Assembly: GCA_015065845.1 (NCBI GenBank) | Contig: SVPQ01000018.1 | Location: 1-49,990 of the forward strand | Direction of reading: 5' to 3' | DNA: 49,990 bases | Source of the DNA: Oscillospiraceae bacterium | GTDB taxonomy: Bacteria; Bacillota; Clostridia; Oscillospirales; Acutalibacteraceae | In this document: one piece after another, positions 7,435 to 16,657 of the stretch | How positions within the stretch are numbered: the stretch's first letter is position 1 | Layout: every line of letters begins with the position of its first letter | Made by a program: the position numbers and the translations under genes | Notes under the pieces: generated by a model | Databases searched by the model: none | Told to the model about the DNA's origin: nothing | Seen by the model: only the letters and a program-made list of their open reading frames with translations

Positions 7435-7818
7435 TTATGTACGGGCAATTCTGTCTGCCTGTACATAAGTATCACGAAGTTCTTTAATCATCGTAATAAC
7501 TTCATCAACCTGTGAAAAATCTTTTTTTATGTTAGCCTGAATTGCAACATTAAGAAAATACTCGTAAAGCTGGTCAAGATTTTTAGATATATCGTACTTA
7601 AAATCAAGATTACCTCTTAAATATCTGAAAATCGACTGTACTTTCTGGAGATTTTTATTAACTCCCTGAATATCATTCTTTTCATTTGCAATTTTTGCTA
7701 ATTCAAAATCTTTCATAGCTGCATCATACAATGCAGTAAGCATTTCCACAGCAGTCATAGACATAACAGATTGTTGTTTATACTGCTGTGAGTACTGTTG
7801 GTACGGATTATTTACCAT
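7435..7818 (-). CDS. fliS: Flagellin export chaperone FliS
   Basis: 127 residues, normal for FliS, starting 'NPYQQYSQQYKQQSV' as many FliS proteins do, with 'EMLTALYDAAMKDFELAK' as the helical flagellin-binding region. FliS binds the C-terminus of flagellin in the cytoplasm to stop premature polymerisation and hands it to the export gate. It lies just downstream of fliD, its usual partner. The flagellin gene is not in this window. Confidence 0.93.
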   Translation of the reverse strand: MVNNPYQQYSQQYKQQSVMSMTAVEMLTALYDAAMKDFELAKIANEKNDIQGVNKNLQKVQSIFRYLRGNLDFKYDISKNLDQLYEYFLNVAIQANIKKDFSQVDEVITMIKELRDTYVQADRIART

Positions 7819-7854
7819 AATACACCCTCATTTTATACTATTTCTCCGAAAAAA

Positions 7855-9783
7855 TCAATAGGTAAATTGTTGTCCTAAATATGCACTCTGTGCACTGTAG
7901 TTAGAAATGATAGTTTCCATAGCATTAAATTGCTTCCAATATCTATCTTTTTCTTTGTTATATCTTGTATTAAGAATTGAAATTCTGTCATCAATTCTCT
8001 TGAGTTCTGCATAAAGAGTAGAGTTGGTTTGTGTAGCTTTTGACTCTTTAGCACCTGCAATGCGAACTAATTCACCTGGGTCAGCAGCACTGACTTTAGC
8101 AGTTCTGTCCATAATACCAGTGAGTTTACTTGAAAGACCGTCTTCACCAACAAATAACTTTTCTACTTCTTCCATATTTGTTGCAAGTGCATTTCTGAGT
8201 GCATCTTCATCAATAACAAGTTTACCTTTATCCTCTTTATTGCTTGAAGTTTCAATACCTATATTATAAAGTGCAATTGCAGAATCTGAAGATTTTGTAT
8301 AAAGAGCACTTCTCATATTCTGAAGGAAATTACGGATTGTTGAATCACCGTGAAGAAGACCTTGTTTTGATTTCTCTTCCCACTTTTCAATCTGACTTTC
8401 AGTCATTTCATCTCTTTGTGCATCAGTAAGAGGTGCATACTTGCGATATGTTGCCTCAGCATCAACATAACCATTAAGTTTTTCAATCATCTTGTTGTAA
8501 TCTTCTACAAAAGATTTAATTGTATTGAAAATTTCTTCAGTATTTCGTTCTGTTGAAACTGTAGTTTCTTCATATCCGATTACATCACCATTTGAATCAA
8601 GTCTTTGTGCACTTACTGCTGTAAGTTGTAATGACACACCTTCTACAACAAAGTTGTTTGAAGTTCTTGAAAATTCGTTGCCGTTGATTGATACAATCGC
8701 ATCTTTACCTGCAACTACAGCGTCAGCTTTTAATGCACCGTTTTCGAATTTATCACTACCAAAAATCTTTGATAAGAAATCGCCAGAAGTTTCTGTAATG
8801 CTTATACCATATTTAGAGCCTGATTCAGTTGCTTCCATTGAGAAAGAATCTGAAATTGATGAATATGAAAGTTTTACACCTGCATCGCTCTTATTAACTG
8901 CATTTATAACATCTGCTACAGTATTTTCTCCAGTAAATGAGAAATTTTCACCATTTATCTGGAATGAGAAACTGTCACCTGTAAGACCTAACGCACTTAA
9001 TTTAGAAGAAGTATTAATGCGTGTTGAAGTACCTGGTTCTAAACCAAATGCACCAGCATTACTTCCCATTACTCTTAATTCATGACCTTTTTCGCCATTA
9101 AAATCAACTGCTAAACTTATATTTTTAGCACCATCAACTTCTGTCACATCAACTTTAACATAACCGCCGAATTTCTGTGAAACTTCTGTTTCTAAAGCAC
9201 TGATAACAGAATCTTCTGTTATATTACCATCAGCATCTGTAATATCTTCTGCTTTAAGTGTTATAGCTTTCTCTGCACCATCTAAAGAAAGAGTAAATGT
9301 AAATTCGCCATTTGTATCAATTACTGACTTAATCTGTTCAACATCTACTTTTCCGCCTCTAAGTACAGATTCACCACTTACATTAACTGATGATGAAAGT
9401 TTCGCTTTTGATGCAAGTTGTTTTACAATAATATTCATATCTTCTGTTGAAGCACCGGCTGCAGAAGATATAATCTTAACAGCATTACCACCTGTAACCT
9501 TAGATGTCATTGCATTAAAGAAAGCAGATGATGCTAAGTTGTTTTTGCTGCTTGCACCAAAAGCAGTGTTAAAATATTTAGTTGAAAAACTATTGATTTG
9601 TGTTATAACATCACGATAGTTTTCAATCTTCCATTCAGTCTGTGTTTTTAAACCTTTTTGTTTATCTATTTTTGATTGAGTACCGGATAATAATTTCTCA
9701 ACTAAACTATCTGTATCCATACCGGAAATCATACCTGAAAAACCATTATTTGAACTTACTGAAGATGTTGAATTAACGTTCAT
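7855..9783 (-). CDS. fliD: Flagellar filament cap protein FliD
   Basis: 642 residues. The N-terminal FliD domain shows 'SGMISGMDTDSLVEKLLSG' and a coiled region; the C-terminal FliD domain contains 'TIKSFVEDYNKMIEKLNGYV' and ends in a coiled coil 'FNAMETIISNYSAQSAYLGQ'. The middle is variable and Ser/Thr/Asp-rich, typical of the exposed cap domains. FliD caps the filament tip and guides flagellin insertion. AAAAGGAG precedes the ATG. It is preceded by the putative chaperone at 9816 and followed by fliS. Confidence 0.95.
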   Translation of the reverse strand: MNVNSTSSVSSNNGFSGMISGMDTDSLVEKLLSGTQSKIDKQKGLKTQTEWKIENYRDVITQINSFSTKYFNTAFGASSKNNLASSAFFNAMTSKVTGGNAVKIISSAAGASTEDMNIIVKQLASKAKLSSSVNVSGESVLRGGKVDVEQIKSVIDTNGEFTFTLSLDGAEKAITLKAEDITDADGNITEDSVISALETEVSQKFGGYVKVDVTEVDGAKNISLAVDFNGEKGHELRVMGSNAGAFGLEPGTSTRINTSSKLSALGLTGDSFSFQINGENFSFTGENTVADVINAVNKSDAGVKLSYSSISDSFSMEATESGSKYGISITETSGDFLSKIFGSDKFENGALKADAVVAGKDAIVSINGNEFSRTSNNFVVEGVSLQLTAVSAQRLDSNGDVIGYEETTVSTERNTEEIFNTIKSFVEDYNKMIEKLNGYVDAEATYRKYAPLTDAQRDEMTESQIEKWEEKSKQGLLHGDSTIRNFLQNMRSALYTKSSDSAIALYNIGIETSSNKEDKGKLVIDEDALRNALATNMEEVEKLFVGEDGLSSKLTGIMDRTAKVSAADPGELVRIAGAKESKATQTNSTLYAELKRIDDRISILNTRYNKEKDRYWKQFNAMETIISNYSAQSAYLGQQFTY

Positions 9784-9815
9784 AAAAACAACTCCTTTTA
9801 TTAGTAATTATCAGA

Positions 9816-10292
9816 TTATATTTTTATATCTCTTGAAACATTTACTGTTGCAAAACTTGTGCCGTGAACTGATTTATAATACCTTTGAGTAGCAGCCTCG
9901 CCACTCTGATTAAAAGTCTGAATTTTATTTAAAATCTTTTCTTTTTCGTACTGAATCCTGTTTTTTATAACATCATCATTACTGTTAATTCTGTTTAACA
10001 CAGCGTTTACTGCAAGAACCTCGATATATATTTTAGAAAGTTCAGGTGTCAAATCGTCTTTTTCACAAACATTATTGAGAACATTCCTGACATCGTTATC
10101 CATTCCTGCAAACTCTCTGAGTTTATCATCAATTATTTTAATTTTTTCTACTAATTCACCGCGTTTTTCAGTACATGCTAAAAGTTCTTCTTGCGGAACA
10201 ACTGCCATTGAATCAGTAATTTTTTCTATTTCGCTTAAAATTGTTGTTTTTTCTCGGAGGTAACCGATTACATCCTCATAAATCTGTGACAT
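9816..10292 (-). CDS. Putative flagellar chaperone (FliT/FlgN-like position)
   Basis: 158 residues, predicted all-helical and highly charged, with no membrane segment. The length and helical character fit flagellar type III export chaperones, and its place between csrA and fliD suggests a FliT-like role with FliD as client. Sequence motifs are too weak for a firm name: 'YLREKTTILSEIEKITDSM' and 'EKRGELVEKIKIIDDKL' are generic coiled-coil text. A separate FlgN is already present at 14334, so this is not a duplicate of that gene by position. Confidence 0.6.
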   Translation of the reverse strand: MSQIYEDVIGYLREKTTILSEIEKITDSMAVVPQEELLACTEKRGELVEKIKIIDDKLREFAGMDNDVRNVLNNVCEKDDLTPELSKIYIEVLAVNAVLNRINSNDDVIKNRIQYEKEKILNKIQTFNQSGEAATQRYYKSVHGTSFATVNVSRDIKI

Positions 10293-10316
10293 ATCGATAA
10301 CACCCCTTTCTTATTT

Positions 10317-10565
10317 TCATTTATTAAGTTTCTGAACCATTGATTTAAGATTTGCTTTTGGTAAAGAAGATGTTACTGTTGCCGCCTGTTTATTTGCCTG
10401 TATCGTCTGGTATAATTCTTCACGCCAGATTTTACATTCTTTCGGTGCAGTAACACCGACTCTTACCTGATTATTTATATCAACAATTTTTAATTCTATT
10501 GGTTCTTTAAGACCTTCAACTTCAATAACTAAAGATTCGCCTTCTTTTCTTGTTAATAATAACAT
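10317..10565 (-). CDS. csrA: Carbon storage regulator CsrA
   Basis: 82 residues. It begins MLLLTRKEGESLVI and includes 'VRVGVTAPKECKIWREELY', the hallmark of CsrA. CsrA dimers bind GGA-containing RNA hairpins; in Firmicutes they repress flagellin translation. One base separates it from fliW, its antagonist, which is the standard partner-switch arrangement. The C-terminal extension of about 20 residues is slightly longer than in short CsrA proteins. Confidence 0.96.
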   Translation of the reverse strand: MLLLTRKEGESLVIEVEGLKEPIELKIVDINNQVRVGVTAPKECKIWREELYQTIQANKQAATVTSSLPKANLKSMVQKLNK

Positions 10566-10566
10566 A

Positions 10567-10989
10567 TTATTTAGCCCCTTCCATAATAGGATGCCTTACG
10601 GGGTAATCCTGTTCTAAAAGCACTTGTGCTGCAACACCTGTTGTACTATTTATAATAACAGGACTTTTGAGATTTACAGTTGACGCTTCAAAATCTTCTT
10701 TCAAAGAAAGAATCGTCCAACAGACGTAATCACCTGTACCAAGAAGTTTTTCAATTTCTTCGGTTATTTCAGGTTTATAAAAATCTTCAAACTGCGAGGG
10801 ATTAAATAATAAGAAACAAAGACTCGGTTCTTCAAGAGACTGCAACCATACAATTTGTTCACCAATTTCTTCATCAAAAATCAGTGTGTATCTCTTGTAA
10901 TCATCAAAACCAAAAATTGGTTGTTTGAAAATTATTACCTTTGAATCCGGAATTTCTCTTTCACCAAAGTCTCTTGTTTTATAAATCAT
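10567..10989 (-). CDS. fliW: Flagellar assembly factor FliW
   Basis: 140 residues with 'IIFKQPIFGFDDYKRYTLIF' near the start and 'LKSPVIINSTTGVAAQVLL' near the end, as in FliW. FliW binds either flagellin or CsrA: when flagellin is exported, free FliW sequesters CsrA and relieves repression of flagellin synthesis. Its adjacency to csrA supports this circuit. AAGGAG precedes its ATG. Confidence 0.95.
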   Translation of the reverse strand: MIYKTRDFGEREIPDSKVIIFKQPIFGFDDYKRYTLIFDEEIGEQIVWLQSLEEPSLCFLLFNPSQFEDFYKPEITEEIEKLLGTGDYVCWTILSLKEDFEASTVNLKSPVIINSTTGVAAQVLLEQDYPVRHPIMEGAK

Positions 10990-11035
10990 ATTTAGAACTC
11001 CTTATGAATCACCTGAAATACTCAGGCATTTCAGT

Positions 11036-11638
11036 TTATTCTGCATCTGCCTCGTAACTTGGGTCTGAACTTTTCGGGAAATAGTTAGGACCGCCAACAT
11101 ATTCAATATCAACACTTGCTCTTTGAACAACATTGAATTTAACACTACCTGCAATATATGTCATTGAACGGTCAAGTTCCTGCCAGTTAATATCAAGTTC
11201 GGTAGGTGTATATTCCATATTAAGGTCATTGGGTTCCCATGAAATATTAGGACCAACACTTGGGAAGAATGCTGTAACAAGGTGTGTTGTACCTTCATTT
11301 ATTCTCTTTTGGGCAATAATACTTGGAATATTTGCACCTTCGTGAATATTTGAAATCTGTTTACCGATATCAACATATTCTCTTGTTTTTTCAGCAGCGT
11401 GTTGTTTGCCACGATTTGCTTCGTAACTGATTCTGTCACCCATAGTCATCAAACCGATAGATTTACGGCTTTCATAACTATCAATTTTTACTGAAATATT
11501 TTTCGCATCAATTTTAAGTGTAGACGGGGTAGTCTGCACATGCATATCGCGAATAGTATCGTTATCGTACTCTAACTTTGCAGGTGTTACTTCTAATTCG
11601 TACTTACCGGGTGTAGTTTTTATTTCGATAACTTGCAT
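11036..11638 (-). CDS. DUF6470 family flagellar-operon protein
   Basis: 200 residues with no signal peptide. It starts MQVIEIKTTPGKYELEVTPAKLE and contains repeated beta-type 'P-A-K-L-E' and 'T-P-S-T-L-K-I-D' stretches plus 'NISWEPNDLNMEYTPTELDINW', which I recognise as the YviE/DUF6470 type found between flgL and fliW in Firmicutes. Its role is not established; the constant position suggests a late assembly or export step. AGGAGG lies upstream of its ATG. Confidence 0.8.
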   Translation of the reverse strand: MQVIEIKTTPGKYELEVTPAKLEYDNDTIRDMHVQTTPSTLKIDAKNISVKIDSYESRKSIGLMTMGDRISYEANRGKQHAAEKTREYVDIGKQISNIHEGANIPSIIAQKRINEGTTHLVTAFFPSVGPNISWEPNDLNMEYTPTELDINWQELDRSMTYIAGSVKFNVVQRASVDIEYVGGPNYFPKSSDPSYEADAE

Positions 11639-11716
11639 TTAAATCCCTTCCTCCTAGAATGTGGTGAATAACATCACCTGAAAATTAAATCCATTTAATT
11701 TTTGTTATACTTCTTA

Positions 11717-12745
11717 TTATCTTAAATAATCCCATAATGAAACAGGGAGTATTTGTGAACCCATTTGAATAACTGCTTTTAAAATGTAGTCATTCATTGA
11801 CTGATTTGTTGCTTCTTCTGCATCATTGATACCAACAAGTTCATCAATTCTGAATTTGTAGTTATCAACCTGATTCTGAAGTCTTTCTTCCATTGTATCA
11901 AGGAAATTTGTTTTAGCACCAATATCTGTAACATTAGTTCTGAAAACATCGACTCTGTCTGTAAGATGCCCTTGAAGTTCGCTGAGTTTTTCAGGGTCAT
12001 AGTTATTAACCAATACATCTTCTATATCTGTCAATATATTTATTATGTTATTAGAATAACCTTTATCTGATGTACCAAATCCAAGAACCTGAAGACCAGA
12101 GAATGATGCTTCAAAACCTGAAACAGCATTAAATTTAGTACCGTCTACACGAACACCTAAACCTATATCAAGGAAAAGTGGGTTATCCATTGCAATATCC
12201 TGTTCAACACCATTTTCGTCAACATAATATCTTGTACCGTCTGTTCTTTGCTGAACTGAGTCAACTGCCACACCATTATAAAGAAGTCTGCCATCAGCAT
12301 CAAATGAAAATGGAGCAACTTTAGCAGTAGAACCACCGAAAGGATATTTTGTAGCAAATTTCATATTAGCAAACTGAATGAGTTCCTCTTTCATAGATTT
12401 AATTTCAGATGCTATAGTAACTCTACCAGTATCACTAACAGTTTCAGATGCTGCCTTAACAAGTTTTGTACCTATAATCTCATTAAGAACATCATTCATA
12501 GACATCATTGAATCTTCAACTGCTTTGAATTCACTGTTGATAGCCTGAACATTAGAAAGTTGTTTTTCAGATTTGAAAAGTTCAACTCTTGAGTTAAGCA
12601 TTCTTGTACCTGCAGAAACATCATCTGACAACTTGATAAAACGGTTACCTGAAGCAATTTTCATATTAGTTTCAGCGTAGTCATTTCTTGCTTTGTTGAG
12701 ATATTTTATATAGTTTCTTTGCGTTGTTTTATCTGCAACTCTCAT
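11717..12745 (-). CDS. flgL: Flagellar hook-filament junction protein FlgL
   Basis: 342 residues. The N-terminal flagellin-like domain reads 'AETNMKIASGNRFIKLSDDVSAG' and the C-terminal one 'RLQNQVDNYKFRIDELVGIN'. FlgL sits between the hook-associated protein FlgK and the first flagellin ring. Its location directly after flgK is standard. GGAG lies 9 nt upstream of ATG 12745. Confidence 0.93.
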   Translation of the reverse strand: MRVADKTTQRNYIKYLNKARNDYAETNMKIASGNRFIKLSDDVSAGTRMLNSRVELFKSEKQLSNVQAINSEFKAVEDSMMSMNDVLNEIIGTKLVKAASETVSDTGRVTIASEIKSMKEELIQFANMKFATKYPFGGSTAKVAPFSFDADGRLLYNGVAVDSVQQRTDGTRYYVDENGVEQDIAMDNPLFLDIGLGVRVDGTKFNAVSGFEASFSGLQVLGFGTSDKGYSNNIINILTDIEDVLVNNYDPEKLSELQGHLTDRVDVFRTNVTDIGAKTNFLDTMEERLQNQVDNYKFRIDELVGINDAEEATNQSMNDYILKAVIQMGSQILPVSLWDYLR

Positions 12746-12762
12746 TGCTTAAATCTCCTTTC

Positions 12763-14301
12763 TTAAAGTCCTACTCGACCCATTCTGTTTATAATTGTAT
12801 CTAATAAATCATCCATTGCAGTCATTAAACGGGAAGCTGCTTCATAAGCTTTCTGGTAGACAATCATATCTGCTGCTTCTTCGTCAGATGAAACTGCTGA
12901 GATTGAATCTCTCTGTCCCTGGAAATCATTTGCAACGAGTTCTGTAGCATCATGTCTGCCTTCCTGGAAACTGATTTCTGTACCGAGTTTACCTAAGAAG
13001 TCAATTTCATATTCTGCAAATGTACCTGTGAATGTTTCACCGTATGCTTCAAATGTAAATTTATCTTCAATAAGTGCAGAAGCTAAATTTGAAGCGTAAT
13101 CTTCAATTGTTTCTGCTCTGTTATAAATGAAGTAACCTGCCGCATTATTAACCCACTCATCACTGAGAGAAATATTGGCTGCAGTAACAGGTGCTTTTGA
13201 ATTTGTTTTGCCACTTTCAGTTTTTGCAGCAAGTAAAACTTTATAAACTGTTCTGCCTTCTGCGTCAACTTTTGGCTGACCTGTTGCTTCGTCATATTCC
13301 GGAATTGAATTATTTGCAATTTTTGCAAATGCACTTGCAATTGAGTCAATTCTGTCACGGTAGTACATAAGACCATTTGCGGCAGTTTCGTTACCGCTTT
13401 GCATACAAGGTCCACGACCATTAAGGAATTCAACATACGCGTGAATTGTACCACCTGTAAGACCTACATTTTTACCTGTATCGCTCCAGGTAACAGCAAC
13501 TGTACCATCCTGATTCTGATAAAGGTTAAGAACATTGTACTTAACACCATCAATTGCATTGTGGTCACCTATATCAACATCTATTGTACCATCAAGATTT
13601 TCTGTAACATGAATATCGCAATAACCTGAAAGTTCATCGAGAAGTAAATTTCTCTGGTCCAAAAGTTCATTTGCCTGATAATCATTATCTGTTGCGATAT
13701 TATCACGAAGTGTTTTATTTATATGTGCAATCTGTTCTAATATGCTGTTTGTTTTATCAACAGTAACAGACATATCGGTATATTGTTGTTTAAGCACATT
13801 ATCAAGTCTTGCATTCATCTGTGAAAGAACTTGTGTAAGATTCTTGAATGCAGACATTACAAGGTTTGCTTCTGAGTCAGAAACCGGTGAACTGATAAAG
13901 TTCTGAAGGTTTGTGTAAATCTGCTCAATAGCACCCATAAGACCTGACTGATCTGTAATATCAGCACCATCACCTAAAGCACTCTGAATATCTTTAAGAA
14001 TTGTTGCTGACTGATCGTGGAAAGTTGCCTGTGCATTTTCTTCTCTGAATCTTTTATCAAGGAAAGCGTCTCTCATCTGACTGATGCTTGTCGCTTTAAC
14101 ACCCTGACCCGCAAGACCGATTCCATCGTACGCAACACGTTGTGTAGATGTGTTGACAGCAATAACTGCTCTGTCAACCCTTTGTCTTGTGTAACCATCT
14201 GTATCAACATTGGCAAGGTTGTTACCAACTATATCCAATGATTTTTGATTTGTAAAAACTGAACTTTTGGCAGTTTCAATGCCCATAAAGGTAGGTCTCA
14301 A
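12763..14301 (-). CDS. flgK: Flagellar hook-associated protein FlgK
   Basis: About 512 residues. I place the start at TTG 14301 (M-R-P-T-F-M-G-I-E-T), because AAGGAG lies 8 nt upstream and would overlap the alternative GTG at 14310; FlgK proteins usually begin in this way. The N-terminal rod-type motif 'SLDIVGNNLANVDTDGYTRQR' and the C-terminal 'AADMIVYQKAYEAASRLMTAMDDL' are both diagnostic. FlgK forms the first junction layer on the hook. It follows flgN, its chaperone. Confidence 0.95.
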   Translation of the reverse strand: MRPTFMGIETAKSSVFTNQKSLDIVGNNLANVDTDGYTRQRVDRAVIAVNTSTQRVAYDGIGLAGQGVKATSISQMRDAFLDKRFREENAQATFHDQSATILKDIQSALGDGADITDQSGLMGAIEQIYTNLQNFISSPVSDSEANLVMSAFKNLTQVLSQMNARLDNVLKQQYTDMSVTVDKTNSILEQIAHINKTLRDNIATDNDYQANELLDQRNLLLDELSGYCDIHVTENLDGTIDVDIGDHNAIDGVKYNVLNLYQNQDGTVAVTWSDTGKNVGLTGGTIHAYVEFLNGRGPCMQSGNETAANGLMYYRDRIDSIASAFAKIANNSIPEYDEATGQPKVDAEGRTVYKVLLAAKTESGKTNSKAPVTAANISLSDEWVNNAAGYFIYNRAETIEDYASNLASALIEDKFTFEAYGETFTGTFAEYEIDFLGKLGTEISFQEGRHDATELVANDFQGQRDSISAVSSDEEAADMIVYQKAYEAASRLMTAMDDLLDTIINRMGRVGL

Positions 14302-14333
14302 TTGTAACACTCCTTAGTGCGACTTCTCTCGCA

Positions 14334-14807
14334 TTATATTTTTCCTTCGAATGATGAACTTGACCAGTTCGCATTTGCACCCGATGCGGTGTAAACTCCG
14401 GTATTTTCCGTTTGTTGTTGCTGCAAAATCGTATTCGCAATTTTGAGATTGGATTTTGCTATATCTATTGAAATCTTGTTGAGACTCTGAATTTCCTCAA
14501 CAATCGCTCTTAATTCATTTACTGTAGAAGTAAAGCTGTTTTTCTGCTCTTCATCTTCAATTTTTTCAATAATCTCATCTGCTTTCATTTCACCGAAACC
14601 AGCTTTTTCCTGAGCAGCAATTCTTTTCTTTTCAATATTTTCGAGTTTCATCATAGTTGCCTGTTGAGCCTGAAGCACTGCGGTTAAATTATTAACATCA
14701 CTATCTAAAAGAGCTTTTCTCTTTTTTGCTTCAAAGTCAAGCATTTTTTTACACTCAACAAGACATTCTTCTAAAACAGCTTTGTATTCAACGATATTCT
14801 GGTTCAT
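14334..14807 (-). CDS. flgN: FlgN-family export chaperone
   Basis: 157 residues, all-helical, with 'LLDSDVNNLTAVLQAQQATM' and a central Lys/Glu coiled coil as in the FlgN family, ending in a disordered Ser/Asn tail. FlgN holds FlgK and FlgL before export. Its position directly upstream of flgK and downstream of flgM is the usual Firmicute order. Ribosome binding site GGAGGAG. Confidence 0.88.
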   Translation of the reverse strand: MNQNIVEYKAVLEECLVECKKMLDFEAKKRKALLDSDVNNLTAVLQAQQATMMKLENIEKKRIAAQEKAGFGEMKADEIIEKIEDEEQKNSFTSTVNELRAIVEEIQSLNKISIDIAKSNLKIANTILQQQQTENTGVYTASGANANWSSSSFEGKI

Positions 14808-14828
14808 AAACTCCTCCGAAAAATAACA

Positions 14829-15149
14829 TCAGCGATTAAAACCGATAACATTACTCATTATTGCACCAGCAATTTCAGAAGAAGATATCGGACAAGCGTC
14901 ACCTTGATATTTTTCTTTCAATTCTTTGATTTTAGCAGCATCAGTTGGTTTATTATAAGCAACTTTATAATTCATAACTGCTTTATCGTAAGTTGTTTTT
15001 TCAGTTCCCTTTGTACCAAAATCAACAACATCTACATTAGATGATGCAGTTTTGATTACAGAATCTGTGCTTTTTGTGTTAACATCCTTTGTATAAATGC
15101 TGTTAACATTGTTTCTTGTGTAATAATTTCTGATTGAATTAATATCCAC
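14829..15149 (-). CDS. flgM: Anti-sigma-28 factor FlgM
   Basis: 106 residues from GTG 15149, which has AAGGAGG 8 nt upstream. The N-terminal half is disordered and Ser/Thr/Asn-rich; the C-terminal half ends 'KIKELKEKYQGDACPISSSEIAGAIM', the conserved FlgM sigma-binding end. FlgM holds sigma-28 inactive until it is exported through the finished hook. It is the first gene of the flagellar operon, so this operon probably starts just upstream; I could not fix the promoter. Confidence 0.85.
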   Translation of the reverse strand: MDINSIRNYYTRNNVNSIYTKDVNTKSTDSVIKTASSNVDVVDFGTKGTEKTTYDKAVMNYKVAYNKPTDAAKIKELKEKYQGDACPISSSEIAGAIMSNVIGFNR

Positions 15150-15360
15150 AATATTTGCCTCCTTATATCAGTTTTATCTGTCAACACGACACAATTCTGG
15201 TCATGTTTTTATATCTCACTTATAATTGTTCTACGATTTTTTAAAAACTAAAGTGTTTTTTCAAAATTTTTAAAAATTTTTTCGATTTTTTCTAAATTCT
15301 CTGAAAATGACCTGATTTTCTTTAAAAATCAACATTTTTCCACTATTTTTTCATTCACTC

Positions 15361-15389
15361 TTTTAATTTTGTTTTTTATATGGTATAAT
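15361..15389 (+). promoter_or_regulatory. Extended -10 promoter for the ParA-ComFB pair
   Basis: TGG-TATAAT with TATAAT at 15384-15389 and a poor -35 (TTTTAA, 15361-15366, 17-nt spacer). The gap 15150-15411 is very AT-rich and must also hold the divergent flagellar promoter, which I could not place. Confidence 0.55.
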
Positions 15390-15411
15390 AATATTTTAAG
15401 GAGTGGTTTCT

Positions 15412-16179
15412 TTGGCAAAAATTATTTCTTTGATAAACGAAAAAGGTGGCGTAGGCAAAACATCATCTGCAAATGCAATTGCTGTTTGCTTAAAACATAA
15501 AAACTACAAAGTTCTTGGTGTTGACTTTGACCCACAAGGTTATTTTTCATTCAGTGTGGGAGCAGATACCCGCGAACATCCGACCATTTATGATGTTATA
15601 AAAAAACGAGTTTCAGCAATTGATGCAATTCAACACGCACCTGTTTTAGATGTAATTCCGACAGACGGACTTTTAGGTAATGTTGAAAGAGAATTTTCTG
15701 GTGCGGGTACAGAAAGAATGTTAAAAGATGCTCTTAAAACAGTTGAGCATTTATATGACTATATTGTTATAGACTCACCACCGGAATTAGGTCTTCTTTC
15801 TGCAAATATAATCACAGCTTCCAATGTTGTTCTTGTGCCTGGTCTTAGTGATGGTTACAGTCTTCGCGGTGTTATTCAGGTTCACGAAACTATTTCAAGA
15901 ATCAAACAGGCAATTAACCCTGAGTTAGTTTTAGGCGGTATGTTCCTTTGCAGATATTATCCACGAGAAGAACTCAGCCGAGTTACAAAAGAAACCGCAG
16001 CTGAACTTTGCAAAGCTCTTAATATGACTTTGCTTGATACAAATATCCGTCACAGTACAGTTATAAGTAACGCTATGACTGCTCTGCAGGAAGATATTAT
16101 AGAATACGCTCCGAGAAACGCAGTTGTAAAAGATTATATTGCTTTAGTAGATGAACTTTTTGAAAGGGGGATTCTTTAA
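15412..16179 (+). CDS. ParA/Soj-family ATPase
   Basis: 255 residues from TTG 15412 (AAGGAG 8 nt upstream); the longer GTG start at 15403 overlaps that site. It begins MAKIISLINEKGGVGKTSSA, with the deviant Walker A K-G-G-V-G-K-T of ParA/MinD ATPases, then 'VLGVDFDPQGYFSFSVGA' (Walker A') and 'YDYIVIDSPPELGLLS' (Walker B). Such ATPases form nucleotide-driven gradients that place DNA or protein complexes. There is no ParB or centromere-like array beside it; instead it overlaps a ComFB gene. That suggests cargo other than chromosome origins, perhaps a surface organelle, but this is inference. Confidence 0.9.
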   Translation: MAKIISLINEKGGVGKTSSANAIAVCLKHKNYKVLGVDFDPQGYFSFSVGADTREHPTIYDVIKKRVSAIDAIQHAPVLDVIPTDGLLGNVEREFSGAGTERMLKDALKTVEHLYDYIVIDSPPELGLLSANIITASNVVLVPGLSDGYSLRGVIQVHETISRIKQAINPELVLGGMFLCRYYPREELSRVTKETAAELCKALNMTLLDTNIRHSTVISNAMTALQEDIIEYAPRNAVVKDYIALVDELFERGIL

Positions 16180-16637
16180 TGGCAAAAACAAAAAGGGAAC
16201 TTGATAAAGACTTGATGTTCCAGAAGATTATGCCAGCTATTGCGGACAACCCTTTTTCTACAGTTTATAACGCAAATCACCCTGGCGAATCTGCTACACC
16301 TGAACAAAAAAGCGACCACGATGCTTTCCAGAATTTAAGAAAAAAAGTTTTTTCAAGCACATATATGTGCGACCCGGGAACAGAAATTTCTGTTATAAAC
16401 ATAATGGAAAATTTAGTTTTGGGTTATCTTGATTCTGCTATGAAAAAATTCAATGTTTGTACTTGTGACAAATGTAAATGTTATGTTGCTGCTTTTGCAC
16501 TTAATGTTGCAGAGACCAAATATGTTGCGGGTACACAGGAAGAACTAAGAAAAGCAGAACAGGAAATTCCACAAAAAGTTATTACCGACGCTTTAATAAA
16601 AGCGGTAATAAGTCTCCGCACAAATCCGCAACACTAA
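16179..16637 (+). CDS. ComFB-domain protein
   Basis: 152 residues, start codon overlapping the parA stop by one base (TAATG), so the two are translationally coupled. The second half matches the late-competence ComFB domain: 'INIMENLVLGYLDSAMKKF', then 'CTCDKCKCYVAAFALNVAETKYV' (conserved as split motif C-T-C-x-x-C and A-L-N). ComFB-domain proteins have been reported as cyclic dinucleotide receptors affecting motility. The N-terminal 60 residues are charged and unrecognised. Pairing with ParA between flagellar and pilus loci is suggestive of a control module. Confidence 0.82.
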   Translation: MAKTKRELDKDLMFQKIMPAIADNPFSTVYNANHPGESATPEQKSDHDAFQNLRKKVFSSTYMCDPGTEISVINIMENLVLGYLDSAMKKFNVCTCDKCKCYVAAFALNVAETKYVAGTQEELRKAEQEIPQKVITDALIKAVISLRTNPQH

Positions 16638-16656
16638 AAAACGCGAAGCGTTTTTT
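16636..16656 (+). terminator. Short terminator after comFB
   Basis: AAAAACGC-GAA-GCGTTTTTT directly at the comFB stop: a short GC core ending in a run of T. It immediately precedes the heptad array of element D1, which may contribute a second terminator. Confidence 0.65.
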
Positions 16657-16657
16657 A

